From: Sedimenticola hydrogenitrophicus
GTDB lineage: Bacteria > Pseudomonadota > Gammaproteobacteria > Chromatiales > Chromatiaceae
Direction: 5' to 3'
Assembly: GCF_029017505.1 (NCBI RefSeq)
Contig: NZ_JAQGEI010000014.1
Span: 55,479 to 119,478 of the forward strand
Length of the DNA: 64,000 bases
Shown: one piece after another, positions 42,626-50,100 of the stretch
Position numbering within the stretch: the first letter of the stretch is position 1
How the letters are laid out: every line of letters starts with the position of its first letter
Notes under the pieces: model-generated
What the model saw: the letters and a program-made list of their open reading frames with translations, nothing else
What the model was told of the DNA's origin: nothing
Database searches by the model: none
Translations under genes and position numbers: made by a program

Positions 42626-43623
42626 CCCGTCCACACAACCAGCCTGACTACCGGATCATGATCGATGAGGTTGACGCCACCGATCGGTTCAACGGGCGGT
42701 CGATCCGCCTCACCCTGTCGGATCGGAAGGGCTTCGAGGCGGACCAACTGGATATTGCTGTGGATGACCACGCCCAGAATGTCGCCCTGCCCCGCCGCGG
42801 CGCCAAGGTTAACGTGGCGATCGGCTGGGTGGGTGGTCCGCTGGTGGACAAGGGGCTGTTCGTGGTGGACGAGATCGAACACAACGGACCGCCGGACCGC
42901 CTCACCATCCGCGCCCGCTCGGTCGATTTTCGCGAGAGCTTCAAGACCCAGCAGACCCGGGGCTGGCACGACACCACGCTGGGCGCACTGGTCACCACCC
43001 TGGCAAAGGCTCACCAGCTGATACCGGCCATCTCCCCGGCCCTGGCGGCCATTGCCATACCGCACATGGACCAGACCAACGAGTCCGACGGCAACCTGCT
43101 GACGCGCCTGGGCCGCCAGTACGACGCCATCGCCACCATTAAATCGGGCCGGCTGCTGTTTACCGCCCAGGGCACCGGCGCCACGGTGAGCGGAAGGCGC
43201 ATCGAGCGCCGCCGGATACAGCGATCAGACGGCGACCGGCACCGCTACAGCGAGGCCGACCGCAGCGGAAAATACACCGGCGTGACGGCCAACTACTACG
43301 ACGCGGACCAAGCCGAACTGATCGGCGTCACCGCTGGAGATGCTGCCACCGCAAAAACCCTGCGCGAGACCTACCCCACGCGGGCGGAAGCGGCCGACGC
43401 GGCGGATGCCGAGTGGCGGCGTATCCAACGCGCGGGATCACAGATGCAGATCACCCTGGCCCGGGGCGATGCACTGCTGGCACCGGAGACCCCGGTGTCC
43501 CTAAACGGCTGGAAACGGGAGATCACCGAAAAGCCCTGGATAACGGGGAATGTGACTCACTCCATTGGTGAGGGTGGGTTTGTGACGAGTGTGGAATTGG
43601 AACTGGAGAATGCCAATGCCTGA
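42622..43623 (+). CDS. D: Tail hub/late control protein, P2 gpD
   Basis: A 333-residue 'late control D' protein, now known as a tail hub component. Segments include PDYRIMIDEVDATDRFNGRS, GAKVNVAIGWVGGPLVDKGL, TRGWHDTTLGALVTTLAKAH, DQTNESDGNLLTRLGRQYDA and WITGNVTHSIGEGGFVTSVE. It ends the rightward late block; toxin-antitoxin and regulatory genes follow. Confidence 0.95.
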   Translation: MTRPHNQPDYRIMIDEVDATDRFNGRSIRLTLSDRKGFEADQLDIAVDDHAQNVALPRRGAKVNVAIGWVGGPLVDKGLFVVDEIEHNGPPDRLTIRARSVDFRESFKTQQTRGWHDTTLGALVTTLAKAHQLIPAISPALAAIAIPHMDQTNESDGNLLTRLGRQYDAIATIKSGRLLFTAQGTGATVSGRRIERRRIQRSDGDRHRYSEADRSGKYTGVTANYYDADQAELIGVTAGDAATAKTLRETYPTRAEAADAADAEWRRIQRAGSQMQITLARGDALLAPETPVSLNGWKREITEKPWITGNVTHSIGEGGFVTSVELELENANA

Positions 43624-43654
43624 CACCTAGTCGGCGCCCGCCTGAGCTTATATT

Positions 43655-43703
43655 ATACTTATATTTTATTGCCATACTTATATTTTGGCTTATAATAACC
43701 CGC
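43655..43703 (+). promoter_or_regulatory. Leaderless promoter of the RelE/HTH toxin-antitoxin pair
   Basis: TTGCCA (43669-43674), a 16-bp spacer and a perfect TATAAT (43691-43696) end seven bases before the toxin ATG at 43704, so transcription should begin at or next to the start codon. The 13-bp direct repeat ATACTTATATTTT at 43655-43667 and 43674-43686 (19-bp period) overlaps the promoter and is a likely operator. Confidence 0.75.
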
Positions 43704-43958
43704 ATGAACACCCTCACCTGGACCAACAAAGCCCGCAAGCAGTTGCTCAAGATCCAGCGCCAGGACGCCGCACGGATCTACGCCCAGGTGGGTGCACTGG
43801 CCGACTTCCCGCACTGCGATGAGGTCAAGCGGCTGACCAATCACCGCTACGACTACCGCCTGCGGGTGGGCCGCTACCGAGTGTTTTTCAACCATGATGG
43901 AGCGGTCCGGATCATCAGCATTGAAGAGGTGAAAAAACGCGATGAGCGCACATACTGA
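43704..43958 (+). CDS. RelE/ParE-superfamily toxin
   Basis: An 84-residue protein with the RelE fold: WTNKARKQLLKIQRQDAARI, LADFPHCDEVKRLTNHRYDY, RLRVGRYRVFFNHDGAVRII. RelE toxins cleave mRNA in the ribosomal A site. It overlaps the antitoxin by 17 bases, with the toxin gene first. No ribosome-binding site precedes the ATG, in keeping with leaderless initiation. Confidence 0.9.
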   Translation: MNTLTWTNKARKQLLKIQRQDAARIYAQVGALADFPHCDEVKRLTNHRYDYRLRVGRYRVFFNHDGAVRIISIEEVKKRDERTY

Positions 43959-44277
43959 GGTACAGATCATCAATCAGGACGGCCGCCCCGCCTTTGCCGT
44001 GGTGCCCTACAATCAGTGGCTGGAACTCACCGGCCAAGCGGACGACAGCGTCCAGTTCCCCCACGAGGTGGTGGGCTACCAGGTGGAGCAGGGGCTCTCC
44101 CTGATCGCCGCCTGGCGCAAGTACCGCCGCCTGACCCAGGCCGATCTGGCCGCCCGGCTGGGGATCAGCCAGCCCGCCCTGGCGCAGATCGAAAAGCCCG
44201 GCGCCAACCTCCAGCCGAAAACCCTGGCGCGGGTAGCGCACGCCCTGGGCGTCACGGTGGCGCAGCTGCAGGAGTGA
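43942..44277 (+). CDS. XRE-family antitoxin
   Basis: A 111-residue protein. Residues 1-60 have a Phd/RelB-like start (VQIINQDGRPAFAVVPYNQW) and residues 65-111 a helix-turn-helix (YRRLTQADLAARLGISQPAL, LARVAHALGVTVAQLQ). It would neutralise the RelE-like toxin and repress the shared promoter. Toxin-first order is the HigBA-type layout. A perfect terminator follows at 44380. Confidence 0.88.
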   Translation: MSAHTEVQIINQDGRPAFAVVPYNQWLELTGQADDSVQFPHEVVGYQVEQGLSLIAAWRKYRRLTQADLAARLGISQPALAQIEKPGANLQPKTLARVAHALGVTVAQLQE

Positions 44278-44379
44278 GCGGCGAGTCCGGCTACCGTATC
44301 TCTGGGGAGATTCGCACACAATGTGCGCGATTCAAAAAGGCAGTAACTCGGTCGAGTCGGATGCAAGTTTGAGGTTTAT

Positions 44380-44405
44380 CACCACACTTAAGTGTGGTGG
44401 TTTTT
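44380..44405 (+). terminator. Terminator after the toxin-antitoxin operon
   Basis: ACCACACTTAAGTGTGGT is a perfect palindrome followed by GGTTTTT. It separates the TA operon from the convergent repressor gene and may act on both strands. Confidence 0.85.
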
Positions 44406-44442
44406 GTGCCTAATCGACGGCCAAGATACTTTTCTGGCTTTT

Positions 44443-45234
44443 CTACCGGCTCATCACCTTGAGAAGATTCAGAATGACGGACCGCGCCTTGGCATCCAGT
44501 CTCTTAAAGTAGCCCGCCAACTCATTCAACTGGGTTGCAGTATCTTCAGATCCCGCCGTTTCAACCTGCCTGGCATCGGTCACCGATGACTTGTTATCTG
44601 AGCGACCACTTTCCAGAATTTCCCGAAGGGTTGAGTCATGCAGCGTTGACTTGACTTTGGAGTACAGCCCCTTCTTTGACTTTCTGGGATCATCAAATCC
44701 GAAAAGCTCCATATTGCCCATGTAGCCACAAGCTAGACGATTAAAATCATCTTCAGTGAGATACAGCACCCAGTTTGCTTGATCACGCTGATCAAGCACA
44801 CGAATAGTATCTAGCGTTATATTTCCTGAGAAAACTTCGACAATAAGATACTTAATTTCCTTAAGAGAGGTACTGCCTTTGGTTCTTAATGAATAAGATC
44901 CAGGCTGATGAAGAACAACAACAAATTCACCATCATTGTGAGTCACCAACAGTACAGACCAATCTTCGTCATCGAGATGCGCCTCTAACTTCTCCAGCGC
45001 TTCTTGGTCATCGACGACTCGCCAGACGTCATAAACCGGTCCACCGGCACCTTCAAGCCACCGCAGTGATACGCGTTCGGTTCTGGATAACGATCTCAGC
45101 AGGTCGGCACTGGCTGGCTGCCCTTTTAGCACCTTACCCACTAGCCCAGCTGAAAACCCCATTGATTTTAGCCAAGGGGTGATATCTCTATCACCTGATA
45201 GATAACGTAATTTAGATAAGAAATCGTTATCCAC
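44443..45234 (-). CDS. CI-type phage repressor
   Basis: A 263-residue protein whose N-terminus has the CI helix-turn-helix of P2-like/Mu-like prophage repressors: LSGDRDITPWLKSMGFSAGL, VGKVLKGQPASADLLRSLSR and TERVSLRWLEGAGGP. The rest lacks a clear LexA-type Ser-Lys peptidase, so it may not be RecA-cleavable. That makes relief by antirepressors, which this prophage encodes in number, the likely induction route. It is divergent from the early operon starting at 45346, where its operators should lie. Confidence 0.82.
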   Translation of the reverse strand: MDNDFLSKLRYLSGDRDITPWLKSMGFSAGLVGKVLKGQPASADLLRSLSRTERVSLRWLEGAGGPVYDVWRVVDDQEALEKLEAHLDDEDWSVLLVTHNDGEFVVVLHQPGSYSLRTKGSTSLKEIKYLIVEVFSGNITLDTIRVLDQRDQANWVLYLTEDDFNRLACGYMGNMELFGFDDPRKSKKGLYSKVKSTLHDSTLREILESGRSDNKSSVTDARQVETAGSEDTATQLNELAGYFKRLDAKARSVILNLLKVMSR

Positions 45235-45345
45235 TAATCACCTTTTGAGTATTGTTAATACGCATATGGTTATTTATGATTCTCTTTAGGTTATCTATGT
45301 AGCAATGCTTCATATATAGCTTCACACACTCAAGGGATACTAATT
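45235..45345. promoter_or_regulatory. Repressor/early operon switch region
   Basis: This divergent AT-rich 111-bp interval lies between the CI-type gene and the early operon. It contains the inverted repeat GTATT-GTT-AATAC (45249-45261) and several GTTAT-like half sites. It should hold both promoters and the CI operators. I cannot assign -35/-10 boxes with confidence. Confidence 0.55.
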
Positions 45346-45537
45346 ATGAGCGTTCAAAAACAAACCGTCCACGAGCAGTACGCCCCTCGCCCAAAAGCGC
45401 TGTTTGTAAAGCCGGACATCCATAGCCGCCTGAAGAAAGCCTCTTACACGTACTGCGTATCAATGCAGAACGCTACAGAAGAAGCGGTCGAGGAATGGCT
45501 GGCCAAAAAAGAGAAAGAACAAGAGGCCGAATCATGA
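45346..45537 (+). CDS. Small ribbon-helix-helix-like early protein (possible Cox/Cro equivalent)
   Basis: A 63-residue protein (QYAPRPKALFVKPDIHSRLK, KASYTYCVSMQNATEEAVEE). The strand-helix-helix pattern resembles small RHH regulators. As the first gene divergent from the repressor it occupies the place of P2 cox, which turns off the repressor promoter and assists excision. It overlaps the next gene in ATGA. Function is inferred from position. Confidence 0.6.
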   Translation: MSVQKQTVHEQYAPRPKALFVKPDIHSRLKKASYTYCVSMQNATEEAVEEWLAKKEKEQEAES

Positions 45538-46208
45538 AATCGATCACCGATCTTGAAATCGCCGTACTGAATCAGGATTACAGCGAGGTCCAATCAATCC
45601 TGGCCGACCTGGACAAGCACACCGAGCTTATGGCCTTCCGAAAAGCTGCCGCCCATTTCGGCTTCAGCCTCTTCGAACATCATGGACGCGGATACGCTAT
45701 GCGCCGTGAATTGGGTCTGATTTATGGCTACATGGATGAATCTGGACTGCGTAAGTTGTGCGAAAGATGGGGTACAGAGACCCTATCCCTGGGGACATTC
45801 GGACATGATGTCCGCGATCTTGCCATCCAACAGCTTGGTTTGAGTCGCAATGATGGCAAAACCATCTTCGTTGGCTGGGACACCTTTCTTCTGGCTGGCA
45901 TGGAATCCCAGACCGACGCCGCAAAAAAGGTCAAAGCCTATCTTCTCCACATGGAGCGCGCTGGACGCATCGCAGGCGGTGCCCTCTCGGTTGTTCAGTC
46001 CCGGCATATTCGCCTCGAAGAGGCGGAGAAGGTCTCCAAGATCGCTTCCCGCATTGACCGCATGAAAAACACCCAGTTTAGAAGCCGGGTCGCCAGATAC
46101 ATCGACGACGTACTGGACGGTGCTCTCGATGTGCAGGGACAGCTAAACCTCTTTTCCAGCTTGCTCCCGGATGCGGCCGAAGAAAAGCAAGAGGACCACT
46201 CCTCTTAG
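45534..46208 (+). CDS. Early protein with BRO/antirepressor-like features
   Basis: A 224-residue soluble protein. The middle part (RRELGLIYGYMDESGLRKLC, ERWGTETLSLGTFGHDVRDL, KTIFVGWDTFLLAGMESQTD, AAKKVKAYLLHMERAGRIAG) has the strand-rich layout and 'A-x2-VKAYLL' helix seen in BRO/Ant-type proteins. It is coupled to the Cox-like gene. If it is an antirepressor it would be the fourth in this prophage. Alternatively it is an unknown DNA-binding early regulator. Confidence 0.55.
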   Translation: MKSITDLEIAVLNQDYSEVQSILADLDKHTELMAFRKAAAHFGFSLFEHHGRGYAMRRELGLIYGYMDESGLRKLCERWGTETLSLGTFGHDVRDLAIQQLGLSRNDGKTIFVGWDTFLLAGMESQTDAAKKVKAYLLHMERAGRIAGGALSVVQSRHIRLEEAEKVSKIASRIDRMKNTQFRSRVARYIDDVLDGALDVQGQLNLFSSLLPDAAEEKQEDHSS

Positions 46209-46291
46209 GAACCTGCCCTGCCTGTTTTTTTGGATGCATAAGCATCCGGTAACTGGGTTTTAAGCCCACAAAAGGCGCATGTAAAGACCTT

Positions 46292-46321
46292 CTGAGGGGG
46301 TGGTGCTAGCGCCACCCTCAG
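46292..46321. other. Strong hairpin in the early region
   Basis: CTGAGGG with CCCTCAG and GTGG with CCAC form a near-perfect stem around a GCTAGC loop. No T run follows, so it is not a standard terminator. It may be an RNA processing or regulatory structure between early genes. Confidence 0.5.
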
Positions 46322-46353
46322 ATGCAAAAAACGACTGATTGAGAACAACAACA

Positions 46354-46551
46354 ATGGCTGACATACAAAAAGAAATCAGAAAACCCCTAAAGAACGCCTG
46401 GCCGGAGACAACCATCGAACTGCTCCGCCTGGAGGTTGACGCCTTCCGTGAACGTCGCATTGCAGTCGCTGCCGAGCCAGTTGACCTTGACCTGGTCAAG
46501 CGTATCGACGGTGTGATAACCCGCATTGAAAAAGAGCTGAACAAGCAATAA
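46354..46551 (+). CDS. Small hypothetical early protein
   Basis: A 65-residue protein (PLKNAWPETTIELLRLEVDA, VDLDLVKRIDGVITRIEKEL) that is mainly helical and probably a short coiled coil. A GAGAACAACAACA leader with no strong ribosome site precedes the ATG. It lies between two hairpins. Function unknown. Confidence 0.55.
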   Translation: MADIQKEIRKPLKNAWPETTIELLRLEVDAFRERRIAVAAEPVDLDLVKRIDGVITRIEKELNKQ

Positions 46552-46552
46552 A

Positions 46553-46586
46553 AACCCCCACCGGGATGCCCGTCCCGGCAGGGGTT
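46553..46586 (-). terminator. Hairpin; terminator for the minus strand
   Basis: AACCCC...CCGGGA pairs with TCCCGG...GGGGTT, and on the minus strand the stem is followed by TTTTTATTG. On the plus strand it lacks a T run. It may stop antisense transcription or separate early transcripts. Confidence 0.55.
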
Positions 46587-46668
46587 GGTTGGTAGGCGAC
46601 GTCTGCGCCCAACACGCACATAAAGCGTAGACCCTCGCCTCCGGTTTGTCACATGACTGGAGAACAAC

Positions 46669-47148
46669 ATGTCATCACGTGAGGAATGGACGCTCACCGA
46701 GCGCACGGCTTATGAAATGGTGCACAGCATCGGCACCGACCGGCTGGCCCGGCATCGCCGGGTTGAGCCCCGCACCATATCCAATGAGGTCAATGCCTAT
46801 CTTTGCTCCAACAAACTGGGGTTTGAGGATGCGGTGGGATACGAATTGGCCTTCAACCGCACCGACCTGCTCCACGCCCACGCCAGGCGCCTGAGCCATA
46901 TCTGCGCACCCCTGCCCTGCCCCCATAGGCGCCTGGGCGATGCCTCGCTGTTCGAGCGGTTCACCGCGTGGCAGGGCGCCATGGGGCGCACCGTGCTGCA
47001 TATCCATGACGCCTTCGATCCGGACAGCCCGGGCGGCGCCGGGGTGAGCCGCCAGGAGGCCGAGCGGATCGCCACCGCCGGCTATCACCACATGACCCAA
47101 TTCATCACCTTCCTGGAGGAGATCAAGGCGCTCCAGGAGGCCGAATGA
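46669..47148 (+). CDS. Putative CII-like phage regulatory protein
   Basis: A 159-residue protein: REEWTLTERTAYEMVHSIGT, HRRVEPRTISNEVNAYLCSN, KLGFEDAVGYELAFNRTDLL and later SRQEAERIATAGYHHMTQFI. The TISNEVN...LGFEDAV pattern resembles the phage CP76/CII regulatory family, which binds DNA at early promoters. GGAGAACAAC precedes the ATG. The match is moderate, so the role is tentative. Confidence 0.5.
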   Translation: MSSREEWTLTERTAYEMVHSIGTDRLARHRRVEPRTISNEVNAYLCSNKLGFEDAVGYELAFNRTDLLHAHARRLSHICAPLPCPHRRLGDASLFERFTAWQGAMGRTVLHIHDAFDPDSPGGAGVSRQEAERIATAGYHHMTQFITFLEEIKALQEAE

Positions 47149-47183
47149 CCAACCCAGCATTACCAGCATCAGGAGAACAGACC

Positions 47184-47435
47184 ATGAATATGGCAGAGGC
47201 AAAACAACGGCTGATGGAGCTCGCAGAGGGCGGATTCCACACGCTGGAATACGAGATCAAAGACCACGGCAAAGGCAACGTAAGCCAGGAATGCACGGTG
47301 TATTTGCCAAAACACGGCCACTTTAAAGCGGCCCATTGGGAGAACGCCCTCGCACAACTGGAAGCGGCGATGGATGGCAAAGCGGCCATCAGCGAAGACC
47401 TTCCCATTTCGACTGCAGACGAACTGCCCATTTGA
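47184..47435 (+). CDS. Small hypothetical early protein
   Basis: An 83-residue protein (AEAKQRLMELAEGGFHTLEY, VSQECTVYLPKHGHFKAAHW) with a mixed alpha/beta pattern and no recognised domain. The ATG at 47184 has AGGAGAACAGACC ahead of it; an upstream ATG at 47145 overlaps the previous stop and would add 13 residues. Function unknown. Confidence 0.55.
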   Translation: MNMAEAKQRLMELAEGGFHTLEYEIKDHGKGNVSQECTVYLPKHGHFKAAHWENALAQLEAAMDGKAAISEDLPISTADELPI

Positions 47436-47467
47436 ACAGCGGACACGGACTGAACAGGGAGCACATC

Positions 47468-47770
47468 ATGTCATCACTCACCACCCACGACCACGCCCTG
47501 GCCTTTATCTGCCAGCATGCCGACGAACACTTGACCGGTGACGGCATGCAGCTGATCCGGCGCACGGCGGACCACTTGACCTGCACCATGGAGATCTCCG
47601 CGGCCACCGCCATGGATATCGCAGGCCAGGCCTACGCCGAACATGCGTCCCGCGGCCGGCGGGAATCGATCGATATGTCCCGCACCACCGCCCACTGTGT
47701 GTTCATCAACCTGCCAAACGGCGGCCGGCGCTGCATCACCGCGCAACGGTTGGCCGAGCTGATCCAGTAA
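47468..47770 (+). CDS. Hypothetical early protein
   Basis: A 100-residue protein (DHALAFICQHADEHLTGDGM, ISAATAMDIAGQAYAEHASR, AHCVFINLPNGGRRCITAQR) with no recognised domain. GGGAGCACATC precedes the ATG. It is part of a run of small early genes leading to the clamp and primase. Confidence 0.55.
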   Translation: MSSLTTHDHALAFICQHADEHLTGDGMQLIRRTADHLTCTMEISAATAMDIAGQAYAEHASRGRRESIDMSRTTAHCVFINLPNGGRRCITAQRLAELIQ

Positions 47771-47782
47771 AGGGGGTACATC

Positions 47783-48373
47783 ATGCGACTGAATAAGCAG
47801 ATCAAGACCAAGATCATCGAGGCGGCCGTGGAAGGCGCCATCAAGAAGCGGATCGCTCAACTCAAGGACATGGAATCGGCCCTGGCGGATGCCATCTACA
47901 GCGACCAATTCGGCCGCCATGCGGAATACATGGGTAAGGCGCCGGAGGGCTTCTTTGTGGCGAAACGCAGTTTTCAGCTCTACATCAGGGCCGCCGACAA
48001 GGGGAGATCACCCATTCCCTACGATAACGATGAGCGCCCGTATCGTTGCGACAGCAGCGTCACCATGACGGCCACCCGGCGGATGCCCTACACCTCGCTG
48101 CAGGGTATCTACCTGGACCACGACCACCCGCTGGCCATCGAGGCCAGGGCGATCATGGACAAGCATAAGCGGTTGTGGACGGGGAAAAAGGAACTGCAGC
48201 AACAGATAGCCGCCATGGTCAACAGCCACTACACCACCGAGCGGCTGCTGGAGACCTGGCCGGAGGCGGCGCCTTACATCCCCAAGCCACCCGTGACAGA
48301 AAACAGGCTGCCGGCCGTCACGGCGGACCAGATTAACCACCGGATCGCCTGTGTGGCGGCCGGCAACTGCTGA
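47783..48373 (+). CDS. Nmad5-like protein (nucleotide-modification-associated)
   Basis: A 196-residue protein beginning MRLNKQIKTKIIEAAVEGAI, then KRIAQLKDMESALADAIYSD, FFVAKRSFQLYIRAADKGRS and a C-terminal helical part (KHKRLWTGKKELQQQIAAMV). The opening and layout resemble the Nmad5 family of phage proteins proposed to be associated with base modification. There is no catalytic motif I can point to. It precedes the sliding clamp by ten bases, so a replication-linked role is plausible. Confidence 0.55.
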   Translation: MRLNKQIKTKIIEAAVEGAIKKRIAQLKDMESALADAIYSDQFGRHAEYMGKAPEGFFVAKRSFQLYIRAADKGRSPIPYDNDERPYRCDSSVTMTATRRMPYTSLQGIYLDHDHPLAIEARAIMDKHKRLWTGKKELQQQIAAMVNSHYTTERLLETWPEAAPYIPKPPVTENRLPAVTADQINHRIACVAAGNC

Positions 48374-48383
48374 GGGGAAGGCT

Positions 48384-49436
48384 ATGGAATTCTCAATCAA
48401 CCCGGGTGCCCTGGCAGAAGCCCTGCAGCACAACGTCGCCGAAAAGCGGTCGGTGCTGGAGATCTTCAACCATGTGCGCATCGATGCCCTGGGCGACCAC
48501 ATTACCCTGACCACCTGCGACGCGGCGCGGGAAATGGCAATCACCATCCCGGCAGCGGTCAAGACCGCCGGCGGCGCCACCCTGGATCTGCAGAAGCTGA
48601 AAACCACGCTGCAGGGCTTGACGGGTGAGATTCAACTGAAGACCACCGGCACCACCACCAAGCTGGTGCAGGGGCGCCGCCACTATCTCTTCCAGGGCCA
48701 CGCTCTGGACGGCTGGCCCGCAGGCGCCGATCTGAAGGACCACCAGCGAATCGACATCGATGCGGCCGCCCTGGCGGATGCCATCGAGGCCGTCAGCTAC
48801 TGCACCGCCAAAGACGATGTGCGGATTTTTCTGAACGGCGTGACGTTGATGGATGACTGGGCATTCGCCTCGGACGGCCACCGCCTGGCCGCCGCGCCCT
48901 GCCCCGGCTTGCCCACCAGCATCATCCCCAACGACAGTCTGAAGGCTCTCTGTTTTTCCCTGCGCCTGCCGAACGCATCGCTGACCATAGGCAGTGCGGT
49001 CGAGGTGAAGGCGGACAACTTCCGCTTCCGGACACCGCGCATTGACTACATGCCGCCGCAGATGAAGCGGCAACTGGCGATACCGGAGGACGCCGCCGAG
49101 CTGGAGTGTCAAGCGGCCGACCTCAAGACCGGCATTGCCCGCATTATGCCGTTTGCACTGTCCATCAGCGGCAACGGTAAATTCGGGACGGTTGAGATCA
49201 AGCGCGGCGACGCCGAGACCGTCCTGCTGGTGGCCAATGACGGCGAAGACTCAATCCCGGCCCGTTTCAGCACCGATACCTGGCCGGAGGTGGCACTGGA
49301 ACCGGCCTATCTGCGGGACGCGATCACCGCCTGCGGAGGCGCGTTCAAGTGGATCAACGGCGGCGCGAATGTCGCCCAGTTTTTACTGCCAGAAGGTAGC
49401 GACAACATCCACGTCGTGATGCCAAAAAAAATATAG
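48384..49436 (+). CDS. Phage-encoded DNA polymerase III beta (sliding clamp) homologue
   Basis: A 350-residue protein with the three-domain DnaN layout. Domain 1 has EFSINPGALAEALQHNVAEK and IDALGDHITLTTCDAAREMA. The central loop has FASDGHRLAAAPCPG (compare the DGHRLA signature). Domain 3 ends DNIHVVMPKKI, close to the DnaN VVMP(M)RL end that lines the protein-binding pocket. A clamp would tether host Pol III to phage DNA. GGGGAAGGCT precedes the ATG. It is unusual for a P2-like phage to carry one. Confidence 0.85.
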   Translation: MEFSINPGALAEALQHNVAEKRSVLEIFNHVRIDALGDHITLTTCDAAREMAITIPAAVKTAGGATLDLQKLKTTLQGLTGEIQLKTTGTTTKLVQGRRHYLFQGHALDGWPAGADLKDHQRIDIDAAALADAIEAVSYCTAKDDVRIFLNGVTLMDDWAFASDGHRLAAAPCPGLPTSIIPNDSLKALCFSLRLPNASLTIGSAVEVKADNFRFRTPRIDYMPPQMKRQLAIPEDAAELECQAADLKTGIARIMPFALSISGNGKFGTVEIKRGDAETVLLVANDGEDSIPARFSTDTWPEVALEPAYLRDAITACGGAFKWINGGANVAQFLLPEGSDNIHVVMPKKI

Positions 49437-49451
49437 GACACGGAGATCATC

Positions 49452-49652
49452 ATGCAAAACCTGACCATGTATACCGACCCCGAGATTATCCGCTATGTCG
49501 ATCGCACCGATCCGGTGGTGGATGACCTGTGTAACCGGCTGGAGGCGCGGTTTGATGAGGCTGTCGAGTTGGAGATCGCGGAACTGCGCGGCACGATTCA
49601 GCGCCTGGAGACCCGGGTGAAACAGCTGCTGGCTCAGGGCGTGGCGGCATGA
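49452..49652 (+). CDS. Small coiled-coil early protein
   Basis: A 66-residue protein (MYTDPEIIRYVDRTDPVVDD, EIAELRGTIQRLETRVKQLL) ending in a likely coiled coil. Its stop overlaps an ATGA start at 49649, where a short plus-strand frame (TEQQLLYCFRIAWRRQN) begins but soon runs antisense to the next gene. Function unknown. Confidence 0.55.
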   Translation: MQNLTMYTDPEIIRYVDRTDPVVDDLCNRLEARFDEAVELEIAELRGTIQRLETRVKQLLAQGVAA

Positions 49653-49695
49653 CCGAGCAGCAGCTCCTGTATTGCTTCCGGATCGCCTGGCGCCG

Positions 49696-50004
49696 TCAGA
49701 ATAACAGTGCGACGCAGCCGGCCGAGAACAAGCCAATGGTGACAAACGTCAATAACACCATTGACGGAGGGCGGCGGCCGGCGGTGACGGCTTCAGCTAC
49801 CGCATATCTGATAAATAGTGGATTTACCAGCAAGGCTGATGCAAGCACAAACGCACCTGCTGCACGGTTAATGCCGAAGAACAAACTGGCAATACCCAGG
49901 AACACCAATGACCATAGCCAGAGAAAGATCGCGACCCCGGCGTCGATTGCCGCTGTAGCAGCCCCTGACATTTCACTGCGCTGCCCTTCCTGCTTATTTC
50001 CCAT
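49696..50004 (-). CDS. Minus-strand three-helix membrane protein (cargo)
   Basis: A 102-residue protein encoded against the early operon. It has about three transmembrane helices (DAGVAIFLWLWSLVFLGIAS, AAGAFVLASALLVNPLFIRY, MVLLTFVTIGLFSAGCVALL), and resembles small membrane proteins of host or conjugative origin. Placement in reverse orientation between the clamp and primase genes is typical of a phage 'moron' expressed in lysogens. Superinfection exclusion is possible but unproven. Confidence 0.65.
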   Translation of the reverse strand: MGNKQEGQRSEMSGAATAAIDAGVAIFLWLWSLVFLGIASLFFGINRAAGAFVLASALLVNPLFIRYAVAEAVTAGRRPPSMVLLTFVTIGLFSAGCVALLF

Positions 50005-50100
50005 GACGCCTGCTCCTATAAGTGATTTGCCCGTAAACGCAAACGGACAATTTAGCCATAGCGCGGCGGCGGAATCAAATTCTTTGCTTGTGGGTTATCG

